From contig AP017424.1 of assembly GCA_002355495.1 (NCBI GenBank), positions 1,178,001-1,242,000 of the forward strand: a stretch of DNA of 64,000 bases. Reading direction: 5' to 3'. Shown here one piece after another: positions 45,519 to 56,069 of the stretch. Source of the stretch: Streptomyces laurentii. Lineage in GTDB: Bacteria; Actinomycetota; Actinomycetes; Streptomycetales; Streptomycetaceae. Both the position numbers and the translations under genes were made by a program. Numbering within the stretch: the stretch's first letter is position 1; every line of letters starts with the position of its first letter. Below the pieces are notes generated by a model. The model ran no database searches. It was not told the DNA's origin and worked only from the letters and a program-made list of their open reading frames with translations.

Positions 45519-46892
45519 TCACATGCGTTCGAAGGAGCGGCGCAGTTCCCAGTCGGTGACGGTGGCGTCGTACGCGTCGAGCTCGACGCGCGCCATGTTG
45601 CGGTAGTGGGCGACCACCTCGGCACCGAAGGCGGCCTTGGCGATCTCGCTGTTCTCCCAGAGCTCGGCGGCCTCGCGCAGGGTGGTCGGGACGTGCTCGT
45701 ACGCGGCGGTGTACGCGTTCCCGGTGCAGGGCGGCGGGAGTTCGAGGCCCTGCTCGATGCCGTACAGCCCGGCCGCGACCATGCCGGCGACGGCGAGGTA
45801 CGGGTTCACGTCGCCGCCCGGCAGCCGGTTCTCGAACCGGGTGGAGCGCCCGTGGCCGACCACCCTGAGCGCGCAGGTGCGGTTGTCGTGGCCCCAGGCG
45901 ACGGCGGTGGGGGCGAAGGAGCCGGGCTGGAAGCGCTTGTAGGAGTTGACGTTGGGCGCGTAGAGGAGGGCGAAGTCGCGCAGCGCGGCCAGCTGTCCGG
46001 CGAGGAAGTGCCGCATCAGCGGGGACATGCCGTCGGGGCCTTCGCCCGCCATGAGGGTGCGTCCGGGCTCGCCGACGGGCTGGAGCGAGAGGTGGATGTG
46101 GCAGGAGTTGCCCTCGCGCTCGTTGTACTTGGCCATGAAGGTGAGCGAGCGGCCCTCCTGGGCGGCGATCTCCTTGGCGCCGGTCTTGTAGACGGTGTGC
46201 TGGTCGCAGGTGACCAGGGCCTCGTCGTACCGGAAGGTGATCTCGTGCTGGCCGGGGTTGCACTCGCCCTTGGCGGACTCGACGGTGAGGCCGGCGCCGG
46301 CCATCTCGTTGCGGATGCGGCGCAGCAGGGGTTCGATCCGGCCGGTGCCGAGGACGGAGTAGTCGATGTTGTAGCGGTTGGCCGGGGTCAGACCGCGGTA
46401 GCCGGTGTCCCAGGCCTGCTCGTAGCTGTCGTTGAAGACGATGAACTCCAGCTCGGTGCCGACCTGCGCGGTGCAGCCGTGGACGTCCGCCAGCCGGTCG
46501 AGCTGGCGGCGCAGGATCTGCCGGGGCGCGGCGGCGACCGGGGCGCCGTCGGCCCAGACGAGGTCGGCGGTCACCAGGGCGGTGGCCGGATGCCAGGGGA
46601 TCCGGCGCAGGGTCGCGAGGTCGGGGCGCAGGGCGAAGTCGCCGTAGCCGCGGTCCCAGGAGGACATCTCGTAGCCGTCGACGGTGTTCATCTCGGTGTC
46701 GACGGCCAGAAGATAGGCGCAGCCCTCGGTGCCGTGGTCGAGGACCTCGTCCAGGAAGAACGGGGCGGCGAACCGCTTGCCCTGGAGCCGTCCCTGCATG
46801 TCCGGGAAGGCCAGGACGACGGTGTCGATCTCGCCGCGTCCGGCCAGCCTGCGCAGCGATTCGACGGTCAGCGGGGGTGTTCGGTCTGCCAC
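45519..46892 (-). CDS. glnA4: Glutamine synthetase-like gamma-glutamylamine ligase (GlnA4-like)
   Basis: A 457-residue GS-fold protein. It has KGECNPGQHEITFRYDEA, the ATP/glutamate region TFMAKYNEREGNSCHIHLSL, NSYKRFQPGSFAPTAVAWGH and GRSTRFENRLPGGDVNPYLA. It differs from true GlnA and groups by motif and context with Streptomyces GlnA2-GlnA4 homologues, which gamma-glutamylate amines; GlnA4 of S. coelicolor uses ethanolamine and lies in the same pheST-to-SseB neighbourhood. GTG 46892 follows GAGGAG. The substrate is inferred from context only. Confidence 0.8.
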   Translation of the reverse strand: MADRTPPLTVESLRRLAGRGEIDTVVLAFPDMQGRLQGKRFAAPFFLDEVLDHGTEGCAYLLAVDTEMNTVDGYEMSSWDRGYGDFALRPDLATLRRIPWHPATALVTADLVWADGAPVAAAPRQILRRQLDRLADVHGCTAQVGTELEFIVFNDSYEQAWDTGYRGLTPANRYNIDYSVLGTGRIEPLLRRIRNEMAGAGLTVESAKGECNPGQHEITFRYDEALVTCDQHTVYKTGAKEIAAQEGRSLTFMAKYNEREGNSCHIHLSLQPVGEPGRTLMAGEGPDGMSPLMRHFLAGQLAALRDFALLYAPNVNSYKRFQPGSFAPTAVAWGHDNRTCALRVVGHGRSTRFENRLPGGDVNPYLAVAGMVAAGLYGIEQGLELPPPCTGNAYTAAYEHVPTTLREAAELWENSEIAKAAFGAEVVAHYRNMARVELDAYDATVTDWELRRSFERM

Positions 46893-46926
46893 GGGACGAC
46901 TCCTCGATCGGCGTGCCGGGAGCCAT

Positions 46927-46946
46927 AAGGTATGGGCTGGAACCAT
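46927..46946. promoter_or_regulatory. Putative operator of the amine cluster (site 1)
   Basis: AAGGTATGG-N7-CCAT, with an inverted ATGG/CCAT pair (46932-46946), lies between the divergent ligase and regulator genes. The same pattern recurs before the permease. Confidence 0.55.
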
Positions 46947-46970
46947 GGGGTGGGAAGGAAAAACGGCGAG

Positions 46971-47699
46971 GTGGCCAGAACGAGTGACACGGCGGACCGG
47001 CTGACCCAAGTGCTGCGCCCGGTGCGCGCGGGCAACGGTTTCGAGGAGGCCCTCGAACAGATCCTCCAGGTCGTACGGCTCGGTCTGGTGCCGGGCGGCG
47101 AGCGGCTGCCGGCCGAGCGCGAGCTCGCCGACCGGATGGGGATCAGCCGGGTCACACTGCGCGAGGTCCTCAAGGTCCTGCAGGAGCAGGGCCTGGTGGA
47201 GAGCCGGCGGGGGCGGTACGGCGGGACGTTCGTGCTGCCGCGCCCGCGGACCGCCGACGAGGCGGAGCTGCGGCGCCGGATAGCCGCCGTCGACCTCGAG
47301 GACACGCTGCGCTTCCGGGAGGTCCTGGAGGTGGGCGCGGCGGAGCTGTGCGCGGGGCGGGGCCTGACCGAGGAGGGCGCGCGGCGGCTGCGGGCGGCGC
47401 TCGCGGCGACGCACGACGCGCCGCTCGACGCGTACCGGCGCCAGGACACGCTGCTGCATCTGACGCTGGCCGAGCTGGCGGGTTCGCCGTCGCTGACGGC
47501 GCGGTACGCGGCGGTACGGGCGAGCGTGAACGAACTCCTGGACTGCATCCCGCTCCTGGTCCGCAACCTGGAGCACTCCCAGCGCCAGCACACGGCGGTG
47601 GTCGAGGCGATCCTGGCGGGGGACGCGGACGGGGCGCGCGCGGCGATGCGGGAGCACTGCGACGGGACGGCGGCGCTGCTGCGCGGCTTCCTGAGCTGA
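46971..47699 (+). CDS. FadR-type GntR-family regulator
   Basis: A 242-residue protein: winged helix (EQILQVVRLGLVPGGERLPA, then ERELADRMGISRVTLREVLK and GLVESRRGRYGGTFVLP) and a FadR/FCD-like helical ligand domain (LRFREVLEVGAAELCAGRGL, HSQRQHTAVVEAILAGDADG). GTG 46971 fits the family N-terminus (ARTSDTADRL); an ATG at 46932 would overlap the operator. It is divergent from the ligase operon and probably senses an amine or its glutamyl product. Confidence 0.88.
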   Translation: MARTSDTADRLTQVLRPVRAGNGFEEALEQILQVVRLGLVPGGERLPAERELADRMGISRVTLREVLKVLQEQGLVESRRGRYGGTFVLPRPRTADEAELRRRIAAVDLEDTLRFREVLEVGAAELCAGRGLTEEGARRLRAALAATHDAPLDAYRRQDTLLHLTLAELAGSPSLTARYAAVRASVNELLDCIPLLVRNLEHSQRQHTAVVEAILAGDADGARAAMREHCDGTAALLRGFLS

Positions 47700-47808
47700 G
47701 CAGCCGCTCCGGGACTGGCTCCCCTGGACCCGGCCCCCTCCGCGGAGTGCCGTCAGCCGAGCGGACGAATCGGCGCACGGGGTCTTGCGCTCGCACCCCG
47801 CGACCACA

Positions 47809-47828
47809 AAGGTATGGCAGCAGTCCAT
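47809..47828. promoter_or_regulatory. Putative operator of the amine cluster (site 2)
   Basis: AAGGTATGG-N7-CCAT again, about 108 bases upstream of the permease ATG. Confidence 0.55.
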
Positions 47829-47935
47829 TGGAGGTGCCCCGGGGGATCGCCGTCGGGGCACGGCCGGGAAAGCCGAAAAGCCGGAAGCGTCTGAAGCATC
47901 GGAAGCGCCAACAGCGTCGGGAGCCGAGTGCCGCC

Positions 47936-49393
<1,458 letters not shown>

Positions 49394-49475
49394 CGACCGA
49401 TCACCGGCCGCTGACGACTGACGACTGACCAACCGACATGTCACCCATCGACATCCCCACGACGCGGGAGGACCC

Positions 49476-50165
49476 GTGCCCAAGCCGCTCATCGGCGTGA
49501 CGACGTATCTGGAGCAGGCCCGCTGGGGGGTGTGGGACCTGCCGGCCGCACTGCTGCCGGCCGGCTATCCGCGGCTGGTACGGGAGAGCGGCGGTCTCGC
49601 CGCGCTGCTCCCGCCGGACGAGCCGGACGCGGCGGCCGAGGTCGTGTCCCGGCTCGACGGGCTGGTGATCGCGGGCGGCGCGGACGTCGAGCCGGTCCGG
49701 TACGGGGCCGCGCCCGACCCGCGCACCGGGCCGCCCGCGCGGGAGCGGGACGCCTGGGAACTGGCCCTGATCGAGGCGGCCCTCGCCGCCGGGACCCCGC
49801 TGCTCGGCATCTGCCGCGGCCTGCAACTCCTCAACGTGGCCCTCGGCGGCACCCTGGTGCAGCACCTGGACGGACACACCGGGGCCGTCGGCGTCATGGG
49901 CCGCCACCCGGTGGTCCCGGTGCCCGGCACCCGGTACGCCGCGCTGGTCCCCGAGACCGCGTCGGTGCCCACGTACCACCATCAGTGCGTCGACATCCTC
50001 GGCAAGAACCTGACGGTCTCCGCGCACGCCCCCGACGGCACGGTCGAGGCCGTCGAACTCCCCTCCCCCGCCTGGGTCCTGGCGGTGCAGTGGCATCCGG
50101 AGATGGGCGAGGACACGCGGGTGATGCGCGGTCTGGTGGCGGCCGCGCGCGAGCGCATGGGCTGA
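49476..50165 (+). CDS. Gamma-glutamyl-gamma-aminobutyrate hydrolase-like class I amidotransferase (PuuD type)
   Basis: A 229-residue protein with DGLVIAGGADVEPVRYG, the nucleophile Cys in LLGICRGLQLLNVALGG, the TYHHQCVDIL segment and the His-Glu pair in AVQWHPEMGED. It releases glutamate from gamma-glutamylated products, the last step of the pathway begun by the glutamine synthetase-like ligase. It follows the permease by 82 bases and probably shares its transcript. Confidence 0.92.
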   Translation: MPKPLIGVTTYLEQARWGVWDLPAALLPAGYPRLVRESGGLAALLPPDEPDAAAEVVSRLDGLVIAGGADVEPVRYGAAPDPRTGPPARERDAWELALIEAALAAGTPLLGICRGLQLLNVALGGTLVQHLDGHTGAVGVMGRHPVVPVPGTRYAALVPETASVPTYHHQCVDILGKNLTVSAHAPDGTVEAVELPSPAWVLAVQWHPEMGEDTRVMRGLVAAARERMG

Positions 50166-50188
50166 CTGCCGCCGGGGAGCCACCAGGC

Positions 50189-50320
50189 ACGGGAGCCATC
50201 CGGCACTGGTCCGAGCACGAGCGCGGCGGCCACTTCGCGGCGATGGAGGTGCCGGAGTCGTTCGCCGCCGACGTACGGGAGTTCTTCCTCGGCCTCGGCG
50301 GGAGCGGTACACCGGCTTGA
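50189..50320 (+). pseudogene. Epoxide hydrolase-like remnant (C-terminal end)
   Basis: The frame reads IRHWSEHERGGHFAAMEVPE then SFAADVREFFLGLGG, the end of an alpha/beta epoxide hydrolase including the catalytic His in GGHFAAME. The rest of the gene is absent. It directly follows the PuuD-like gene. Confidence 0.65.
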
Positions 50321-50327
50321 GGACCTG

Positions 50328-50552
50328 GGGCCTTTCTTTTGGATCAGGCTGGATCAGGGAGCGGGGTCCGGTGCGGGTGATCGCAAGGCGGAGGAGGGAG
50401 ACAACGCGGTGGGGGTACCTCCGTGCCCGAAGGGCTACGGGGGAGTTGGCGACTGACGACAACGCGGTGTGGGGGCACCTCCCGTGCCCGGAGGGCTACG
50501 GGGGAGCGCGTGCCGGGGCACGCGAGCCCAGCAAGATCCAAAAGAAAGGCCC
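50328..50552. mobile_element. 225-bp MITE-like repeat with perfect 18-bp inverted ends
   Basis: GGGCCTTTCTTTTGGATC (50328-50345) is the exact complement of 50535-50552. Inside are two direct copies of about 47 bases (starting ACAACGCGGTG at about 50401 and 50460, ending GGGCTACGGGGGAG). No protein is encoded. The right end provides the stop codon of the LysR gene. Confidence 0.6.
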
Positions 50553-51496
50553 TAAGCCCGGGGCTCCGCCCGGGTGAGCGACAGCAGGTCCCGCGCCGGA
50601 CCCGTCGGCCGGTGCCCCGCGGGCCAGACCGCGCGCAGGTCGCGGGCGAGCGGCATGCCGGCGACGGGCACCGCGACCAGCCGGCGGGACGCCAGTTCCT
50701 CCGTGATGGCCAGTTCGCTCAGGACGGCCGGGCCGGCGCCACTGACCGCCGCCGCCTTCACCGCCGTGGTGGAGGCGAGTTCGAGCAGCGGCCGGGCCAG
50801 TCCCCCGTACGCGGACAGCGCCGCGTCGAGGACCTGACGGGTGCCCGAGCCGCGCTCACGCAGGATCAGCGGGGTGGCGGCGAGTTCCGCCGGGTCGAGG
50901 GCGGCGCGGCGGCGGGCCCACGGATGGGAGGGCGCGGTGACGACGGCGAGCCGGTCGCGCGCGACGACCACCCCGTCGAGCCCGTCCGGAATGGCGAGGC
51001 CCTCCACGAAGCCGAGGTCCGCGTCCCCGGCGAGGAGCTGCCCGGCGACGGCCGCGGAGTTGCCGGCCTGGAGGGAGACGGCGGTGTCGGGGAGTCCGGC
51101 GCGCAGCGCGATCAGCCAGCCCGGCAGCAGATACTCGGCGATGGTCATGGACGCGGCCACCCGCAGCCGCGAGTCCCGCCGCCCGCGCAGCGCCTGCACC
51201 CCGGCGTCGAACGCCTCGGCCGCCTCGACGACCCGCCGTGCCCAGTCGGTGACGAGTGCCCCGGCGTCGGTGAGCCGGGACCCGCGCGGCGAGCGGTCCA
51301 CCAGGGCCACGCCGAGCTGCCGCTCCATGGAGCGGATCCGGCTGCTGGCGGCGGGCTGGGTGATGCCGACCTCGCGGGCGGCGCGGCCGAGACTGCCGTG
51401 CCGGGCGACGGCGAGGAGCAGTTCGAGCGCGCCGAGGTCGGGCACCCGGTGGGACACCAGCGCGGGAAGCTCGGGCGGACGCGGCACGTTGCTCAT
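50552..51496 (-). CDS. LysR-family transcriptional regulator
   Basis: A 314-residue protein: HTH (LGALELLLAVARHGSLGRAA, REVGITQPAASSRIRSMERQ) and a periplasmic-binding-like effector domain (LRVAASMTIAEYLLPGWLIA, GDADLGFVEGLAIPDGLDGV). It is divergent from the TDT transporter and probably controls it. Its stop lies in the terminal repeat of the MITE-like element, so the last residues may have been changed by that insertion. Confidence 0.9.
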   Translation of the reverse strand: MSNVPRPPELPALVSHRVPDLGALELLLAVARHGSLGRAAREVGITQPAASSRIRSMERQLGVALVDRSPRGSRLTDAGALVTDWARRVVEAAEAFDAGVQALRGRRDSRLRVAASMTIAEYLLPGWLIALRAGLPDTAVSLQAGNSAAVAGQLLAGDADLGFVEGLAIPDGLDGVVVARDRLAVVTAPSHPWARRRAALDPAELAATPLILRERGSGTRQVLDAALSAYGGLARPLLELASTTAVKAAAVSGAGPAVLSELAITEELASRRLVAVPVAGMPLARDLRAVWPAGHRPTGPARDLLSLTRAEPRA

Positions 51497-51566
51497 AAAG
51501 CCAGCTTATGGCCCCATAGTCACGATGTCCCTGGTGGGGGCCGTTCTCCCGGGAGACGGTGGCCTC

Positions 51567-52871
51567 ATGGCACCCCTCGCTCCTCCCTCCGCGACTCCCA
51601 CGACTCCCACGGCTCCCACGGCTCCCACGGCTCCCACGGCTCACGTGACCCCGACGGCATCCACGGCCTCCACCGCGCGGACCGCCGAAACCATCGAGAC
51701 CACCGAGACGACCGAGACGACCGAGGCCGCCCGGACCACCGAGGGCGCCGCGACCGCCCCCGCCCCTCGCTGGGCGTCGGTCCGTCACCTCGGCCCCAAC
51801 TGGTACGCCTCGGTCATGGGCACCGCGATCATCGCCAACGCCGGAGCGGGCCTCCCCCTCGCGATACCCGGGCTGCGCACGGTCTGCGCCGCCGTGTGGG
51901 CACTGTCGCTCGCCGCCCTGCTCGTCCTGCTCACCGCCCGCGCCCTGCACTGGACGCACCACCGCGACCAGGCCCGGGCACATCTGCTGGACCCGGCGAT
52001 GGCTCCTTTCTACGGCTGTCTGTCCATGGCGCTGCTCGCGGTCGGCGGCGGCGCGCTGATCGTCGGCCGGGACTGGATCGGCCTGCCCGCGGCCGTCGCC
52101 CTGGACACGGTGCTGTTCACGGCGGGCACGCTGATCGGCCTGGCGGCCGCGGCGGCGGTGCCGTACCTGATGGTGGCCCGCCACCGGATCGACGAGGCGT
52201 CACCCGTGTGGCTGCTTCCGGTGGTGGCGCCGATGGTGTCCGCGGCGCTCGGTCCGCTGCTGCTGCCGCATCTGCCCGCGGGCGAGCCCCGGCAGACGCT
52301 GCTGCTGCTCTGCTACGCGATGTTCGGGGCCAGCCTCCTGGCCACGCTGGTCATGCTGCCGCTGCTGTTCGGGCGGCTCGCCCTGGGCTCCGCGCTGCCC
52401 CTGGCCCTGACGCCCACGCTGTTCCTGGTGCTCGGCCCGCTGGGCCAGTCGACGACGGCCGCGAACGCGTTCGCCGACGCCGCGCCGGGCGTGCTCCCCG
52501 AGCCGTACGCCCGCGGCTTCGAGGCCTTCGCCGTGCTCTACGGGGTCCCCGTGATCGGGTTCGCGCTGCTGTGGCTGGTGTTCGCGGCGGCGCTGGTGGT
52601 GCGGGCGCGCCGCCGGGGCATGGGGTTCGCGATGACGTTCTGGGCGTTCACGTTCCCGGTCGGCACCTGTGTGACGGGCGCCGAGGGACTGGCCCGGCAC
52701 ACGGACCTCGCACTGTTCCGCTGGCTCGCGCTCGCGCTGTACGCGCTGCTGCTGGCGGCCTGGCTGGTGGCGGCCTTCCACACCGTGCGCGGTCTGGTCA
52801 GCGGCGCGCTGCTCGCAGGGCCCGGGCGAGCGACGCCGGCGCCTCGGCAAGCGACGGCCCGTACCACGTGA
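51567..52871 (+). CDS. TDT-family (tellurite resistance/dicarboxylate) transporter
   Basis: A 434-residue protein with about 65 low-complexity Thr/Ala/Pro residues (APTAPTAPTAHVTPTAST, TIETTETTETTEAA) followed by about ten membrane helices beginning HLGPNWYASVMGTAIIANAG, a TDT signature. The family includes TehA, Mae1 and sulfite exporters. DNA encoding the tail contains tandem 9-bp units (GGCTCCCAC). An ATG at 51525 is an alternative start. The 3' end overlaps the convergent gene by 74 bases. The substrate is unknown. Confidence 0.82.
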   Translation: MAPLAPPSATPTTPTAPTAPTAPTAHVTPTASTASTARTAETIETTETTETTEAARTTEGAATAPAPRWASVRHLGPNWYASVMGTAIIANAGAGLPLAIPGLRTVCAAVWALSLAALLVLLTARALHWTHHRDQARAHLLDPAMAPFYGCLSMALLAVGGGALIVGRDWIGLPAAVALDTVLFTAGTLIGLAAAAAVPYLMVARHRIDEASPVWLLPVVAPMVSAALGPLLLPHLPAGEPRQTLLLLCYAMFGASLLATLVMLPLLFGRLALGSALPLALTPTLFLVLGPLGQSTTAANAFADAAPGVLPEPYARGFEAFAVLYGVPVIGFALLWLVFAAALVVRARRRGMGFAMTFWAFTFPVGTCVTGAEGLARHTDLALFRWLALALYALLLAAWLVAAFHTVRGLVSGALLAGPGRATPAPRQATARTT

Positions 52872-53544
52872 GGTGCCGTCCGTCGACGAGCGCGGCGGGG
52901 AGCCCGGGAAACGCCTCGGGCCCGTCGTCGCGGGTGAAGCGGTACGGCTCGTCGGGCAGGACGACGAGGTCGGGGCCGGCCGCGAGGAGTTCGTCGAGCG
53001 GGACGCGGGGGTAACGCTCGGAGTGGCCGGCGTAGAGATTGCGGACGCCGAGGCGGGCGAGCAGGTCGCCGGCGAAGGTGTCGCGGCCGAGAACCATCCA
53101 CGGGCGGCGCCAGATCGGGACGACGGCGGAATACGTCAGGTCGCCGGGGGTGACGGCGGCCCAGGCGGCCTCGGCCTCGTCGAGCCACCCGGGCCGGGCG
53201 CGTACGCCGCAGGCGGCGAGGACCCGGCCGAGTTCGGCGAACGCCTGCTCCAGGGTGCGGATCCCGGTGACCAGGACGCGGAGTCCGGCGGCGCGCAGGG
53301 CGTCGAGGTCGGCGGCCCGGTTCTCCTCCTCGTTGGCGAGGACGAGGTCGGGGCGCAGGGCGGCGATCCCGGCCGTGTCGGGGTTCTTGGTGCCGCCGAT
53401 CCGCGCGGCGCCACCGAGGTCCGCCGGGTGCGTGCACCAGTCGGTGACGCCGACGAGGGTGCCGGGCTGCGTGGAGACGGCGACGGCCTCCGTGAGCGAC
53501 GGCACCAGGGACACGACCCTCAGGGGCGCGGGCGCTCCGCTCAT
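52798..53544 (-). CDS. BtuF-like metal/cobalamin-binding protein without signal peptide
   Basis: A 248-residue helical-backbone binding protein: VVSLVPSLTEAVAVSTQPGT, LVGVTDWCTHPADLGGAARI, IAALRPDLVLANEEENRAAD and VPIWRRPWMVLGRDTFAGDL match the cobalamin-binding ABC component group. No signal peptide or lipobox is present, so it acts in the cytoplasm or its function has diverged. Its ATG overlaps the upstream regulator stop (ATGA at 53541-53544). Confidence 0.85.
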   Translation of the reverse strand: MSGAPAPLRVVSLVPSLTEAVAVSTQPGTLVGVTDWCTHPADLGGAARIGGTKNPDTAGIAALRPDLVLANEEENRAADLDALRAAGLRVLVTGIRTLEQAFAELGRVLAACGVRARPGWLDEAEAAWAAVTPGDLTYSAVVPIWRRPWMVLGRDTFAGDLLARLGVRNLYAGHSERYPRVPLDELLAAGPDLVVLPDEPYRFTRDDGPEAFPGLPAALVDGRHLTWYGPSLAEAPASLARALRAARR

Positions 53545-54092
53545 CCCTCCGCGGCCTCGATGTGGTCGCCGACGGCCACGAACAGCAGCCGGGTGCCGGG
53601 CGCGGTGGCCCGCCAGCGGTGCCGGACCCCGCCGGACAGGTAGAGGGTGTCGCCGCGGCCCAGCCGGTACGCGCTGCCCTCGGCCTCGACGGCGACCGCA
53701 CCGTCCGCGACGTACAGCAGCTCGTCGTTGCGGTGCAGGAACTCCCGGCCCGCGTCCTGCTCGCCGGTGACCTCCAGGGCCTGCATCTGGTGCCGGCCGC
53801 GCACGAGGGGCCGCAGGCCGGACCCGGCCTCGCCCAGCTCCTCGGCGGCCCGGACGACGTCGACGGTACGGGCGGCCTCGGCGGCGGCGAGCAGTTCGGA
53901 GGCGGTGGTGTCCAGGGCCTCGGCGACCCGCTGGAGCGAGCGGTCGCTGGGGCGGGCCCGCTCGTTCTCGATCTGGCTGAGGAAGGGCACGGACAGGCCG
54001 CTGCGCTGGGCCACGACGGCCAAGGTGAGCTGGAGCGCCCGGCGGCGCCGCTTGACGGCCGCGCCCACGCGCGGTGACTCCTTGTCGTCCAT
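53541..54092 (-). CDS. XRE-cupin transcriptional regulator
   Basis: A 183-residue protein: XRE helix-turn-helix (KRRRRALQLTLAVVAQRSGL, PFLSQIENERARPSDRSLQR) and C-terminal cupin barrel (EFLHRNDELLYVADGAVAVE, YRLGRGDTLYLSGGVRHRW). Such regulators sense small ligands. It is coupled to the BtuF-like gene. Confidence 0.92.
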   Translation of the reverse strand: MDDKESPRVGAAVKRRRRALQLTLAVVAQRSGLSVPFLSQIENERARPSDRSLQRVAEALDTTASELLAAAEAARTVDVVRAAEELGEAGSGLRPLVRGRHQMQALEVTGEQDAGREFLHRNDELLYVADGAVAVEAEGSAYRLGRGDTLYLSGGVRHRWRATAPGTRLLFVAVGDHIEAAEG

Positions 54093-54193
54093 GTCGGCCC
54101 CCTCCCTCGTATCTCTCGTGTCCCGTGCCCGGGCTCTACTGGTCGGTTACCTGAACCTTACGCAGCTTTCGGGCGGGGTTTCGCGTCGTAGCG

Positions 54194-54235
54194 GAAAGGG
54201 GCGGCCACCGAACACGTTCGGTGGCCGCCCCTTTC
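54194..54235. terminator. Very strong hairpin
   Basis: A 20-base arm (54194-54213, beginning GAAAGGGGCGGCC) is exactly complementary to 54216-54235. It lies downstream of the OpuA operon on the minus strand and upstream of the XRE-cupin gene. Confidence 0.8.
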
Positions 54236-54269
54236 GGCGGGGTGACGCCCGGTTACCGCTTCCCCGGTG

Positions 54270-56069
54270 CTACTGCGGGGTGAGCCGCTCCACGACGCCC
54301 GGGTTCTGGTCGAGCCAGGTGCGGACGGCGTCCTGTTCCTTGCCCTTGCCGGTCTCCTGGATGACGGCCTCCAGGCCGGTCAGCTCCTTCTCGCTGAGCT
54401 TGAAGTCCTTCACCCAGCGGCCGACCTCGGGGTTGTCGGCGGTGAAGCCCTTGCGGGCGATGGAGTGGACACCGTCGCCGGCGCCCCAGGTGCCCTTCGG
54501 GTCCTTGAGCTTCTTCAGGTCGAAGTCCGAGTAGGCCCAGTGCGGCGACCAGAGGGTGACCGCGATCGGCTCCTTCTTGGCATAGGCGCGCTTGAGCTCG
54601 GCCAGCATGCCGGGCGTGGAGCCGTCAACGACCTTGTACTCGCCGTCCAGGCCGTACTCCTTGAGCACCTTGTCCTTGAGGATGCCCATCATGCCCGCGC
54701 TCGGCTCGATGCCGACGATCCGGCCCTTGAACTGCCCGGCCTTGCCCTTGAGGTCGGCGAGGGAGTTCACGTCCTTCACGTAAGAGGGGACGGTCAGCTC
54801 CAGGGAGGTCGGCCCGTACCAGGAACCGAGGTCCTCCAGCTTGTTCCCGTACTTCTTCAGGTACTGGGCGTGGGTGACGGGCAGCCACGCGTCGGTCTGG
54901 AGGTCGACCTGGCCGCCGGCGAGACCGGTGTACAGGGCGCCCACCTCCAGCTGGCTGACGGCGACCTCGTACCCGCGGCGCTCCAGTAGCTCCTTCCAGA
55001 GGTACGTCGAGGCGATGCCCTCGTCCCACGGGATGTAGCCGAGGGTGATCTTCTTGCCGTTCCCGCTGCCCTTGGCGGACGAGGACGCGGCGCCGGAGCC
55101 GAAGAAGCCCATGCCGCCGGCGACGAGCGCCAGGATCACGACGCCCACGAGCGCGGTGACGGGCTGCGGGCGGTGCGCCCAGATCTTCGCGCCGGCGCGG
55201 CTCGCGCGGGCTGCGTGCGCCTTGGCGGCGGCGCGGCGGCCGAGCGGGGAGACCTGGCGGCCGAGGGCGCCGGTCATCCGGTCCAGGTACATGGCGAGGA
55301 TGACGATGGAGATGCCGGCCTCGAAGCCGAGGCCGATGTCGACGTTGCCGATGGCGCGGTAGACGGCGCCGCCGAGCCCGCCGCCGCCGACCATGCCGGC
55401 GATGACGACCATGGACAGACCGAGCATGATCACCTGGTTGACGCCCGCCATGATGGTCGGCAGGGCGAGCGGCAGCTGGACGCGCAGCAGGGTGTTGCGC
55501 GGAGTGGTGCCGAACGCCTCGGCGGCCTCGACGAGTTCGCCGTCGACCTGCCGGATGCCGAGCTCGGTCATGCGGACGCCGGGCGGCAGGGCGAAGACGA
55601 TGGTCGCGATGATGCCGGGGACCACACCGACGCCGAAGAAGATGATGCCGGGGATCAGGTAGACCATCGCCGGCATGGTCTGCATGAAGTCCAGGACCGG
55701 GCGCAGCACGGTGCTGACGGCCTTGGAACGGGACGCCCAGATGCCGAGCGGTACGGCGATCACGAGCGTGACGAGGGTGGCGACCAGCACCAGGGAGAGG
55801 GTCGACATCGCCTCGTCCCACAGGTCGATCGAGTCGACGAGCGCGAAACCGGCGAAGGCGAGGACACCGGCGGTCAGGCCGCGCAGCCACCAGGCGACGA
55901 CGGCGAGGATGCCGGCGAAGAGCAGCGGCTGGGGCGCGGACAGGACCGCGTCGATGCCGTCGTAGAGGCCGGTGACGCCGGTGCTGATGGCGTCGAAGAG
56001 CCAGGACAGCTGGGCCTGGAGCCAGTCGACGGTGCTGTCGACCCACTGGCCGAGGGGAAGCCTAGGCAT
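54270..56069 (-). CDS. Glycine betaine/proline ABC importer, fused permease and substrate-binding protein
   Basis: A 599-residue fusion (OpuAB-AC layout). The N-terminal 300 residues are a ProW-type permease ([40 protein letters not shown], and the EAA-like loop [20 protein letters not shown]). After a further membrane helix ([20 protein letters not shown]) comes an OpuAC substrate-binding domain on the outer face ([40 protein letters not shown]). It imports osmoprotectants with the ATPase encoded upstream, whose 3' end it overlaps by 8 bases. Confidence 0.93.
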   Translation of the reverse strand: MPRLPLGQWVDSTVDWLQAQLSWLFDAISTGVTGLYDGIDAVLSAPQPLLFAGILAVVAWWLRGLTAGVLAFAGFALVDSIDLWDEAMSTLSLVLVATLVTLVIAVPLGIWASRSKAVSTVLRPVLDFMQTMPAMVYLIPGIIFFGVGVVPGIIATIVFALPPGVRMTELGIRQVDGELVEAAEAFGTTPRNTLLRVQLPLALPTIMAGVNQVIMLGLSMVVIAGMVGGGGLGGAVYRAIGNVDIGLGFEAGISIVILAMYLDRMTGALGRQVSPLGRRAAAKAHAARASRAGAKIWAHRPQPVTALVGVVILALVAGGMGFFGSGAASSSAKGSGNGKKITLGYIPWDEGIASTYLWKELLERRGYEVAVSQLEVGALYTGLAGGQVDLQTDAWLPVTHAQYLKKYGNKLEDLGSWYGPTSLELTVPSYVKDVNSLADLKGKAGQFKGRIVGIEPSAGMMGILKDKVLKEYGLDGEYKVVDGSTPGMLAELKRAYAKKEPIAVTLWSPHWAYSDFDLKKLKDPKGTWGAGDGVHSIARKGFTADNPEVGRWVKDFKLSEKELTGLEAVIQETGKGKEQDAVRTWLDQNPGVVERLTPQ

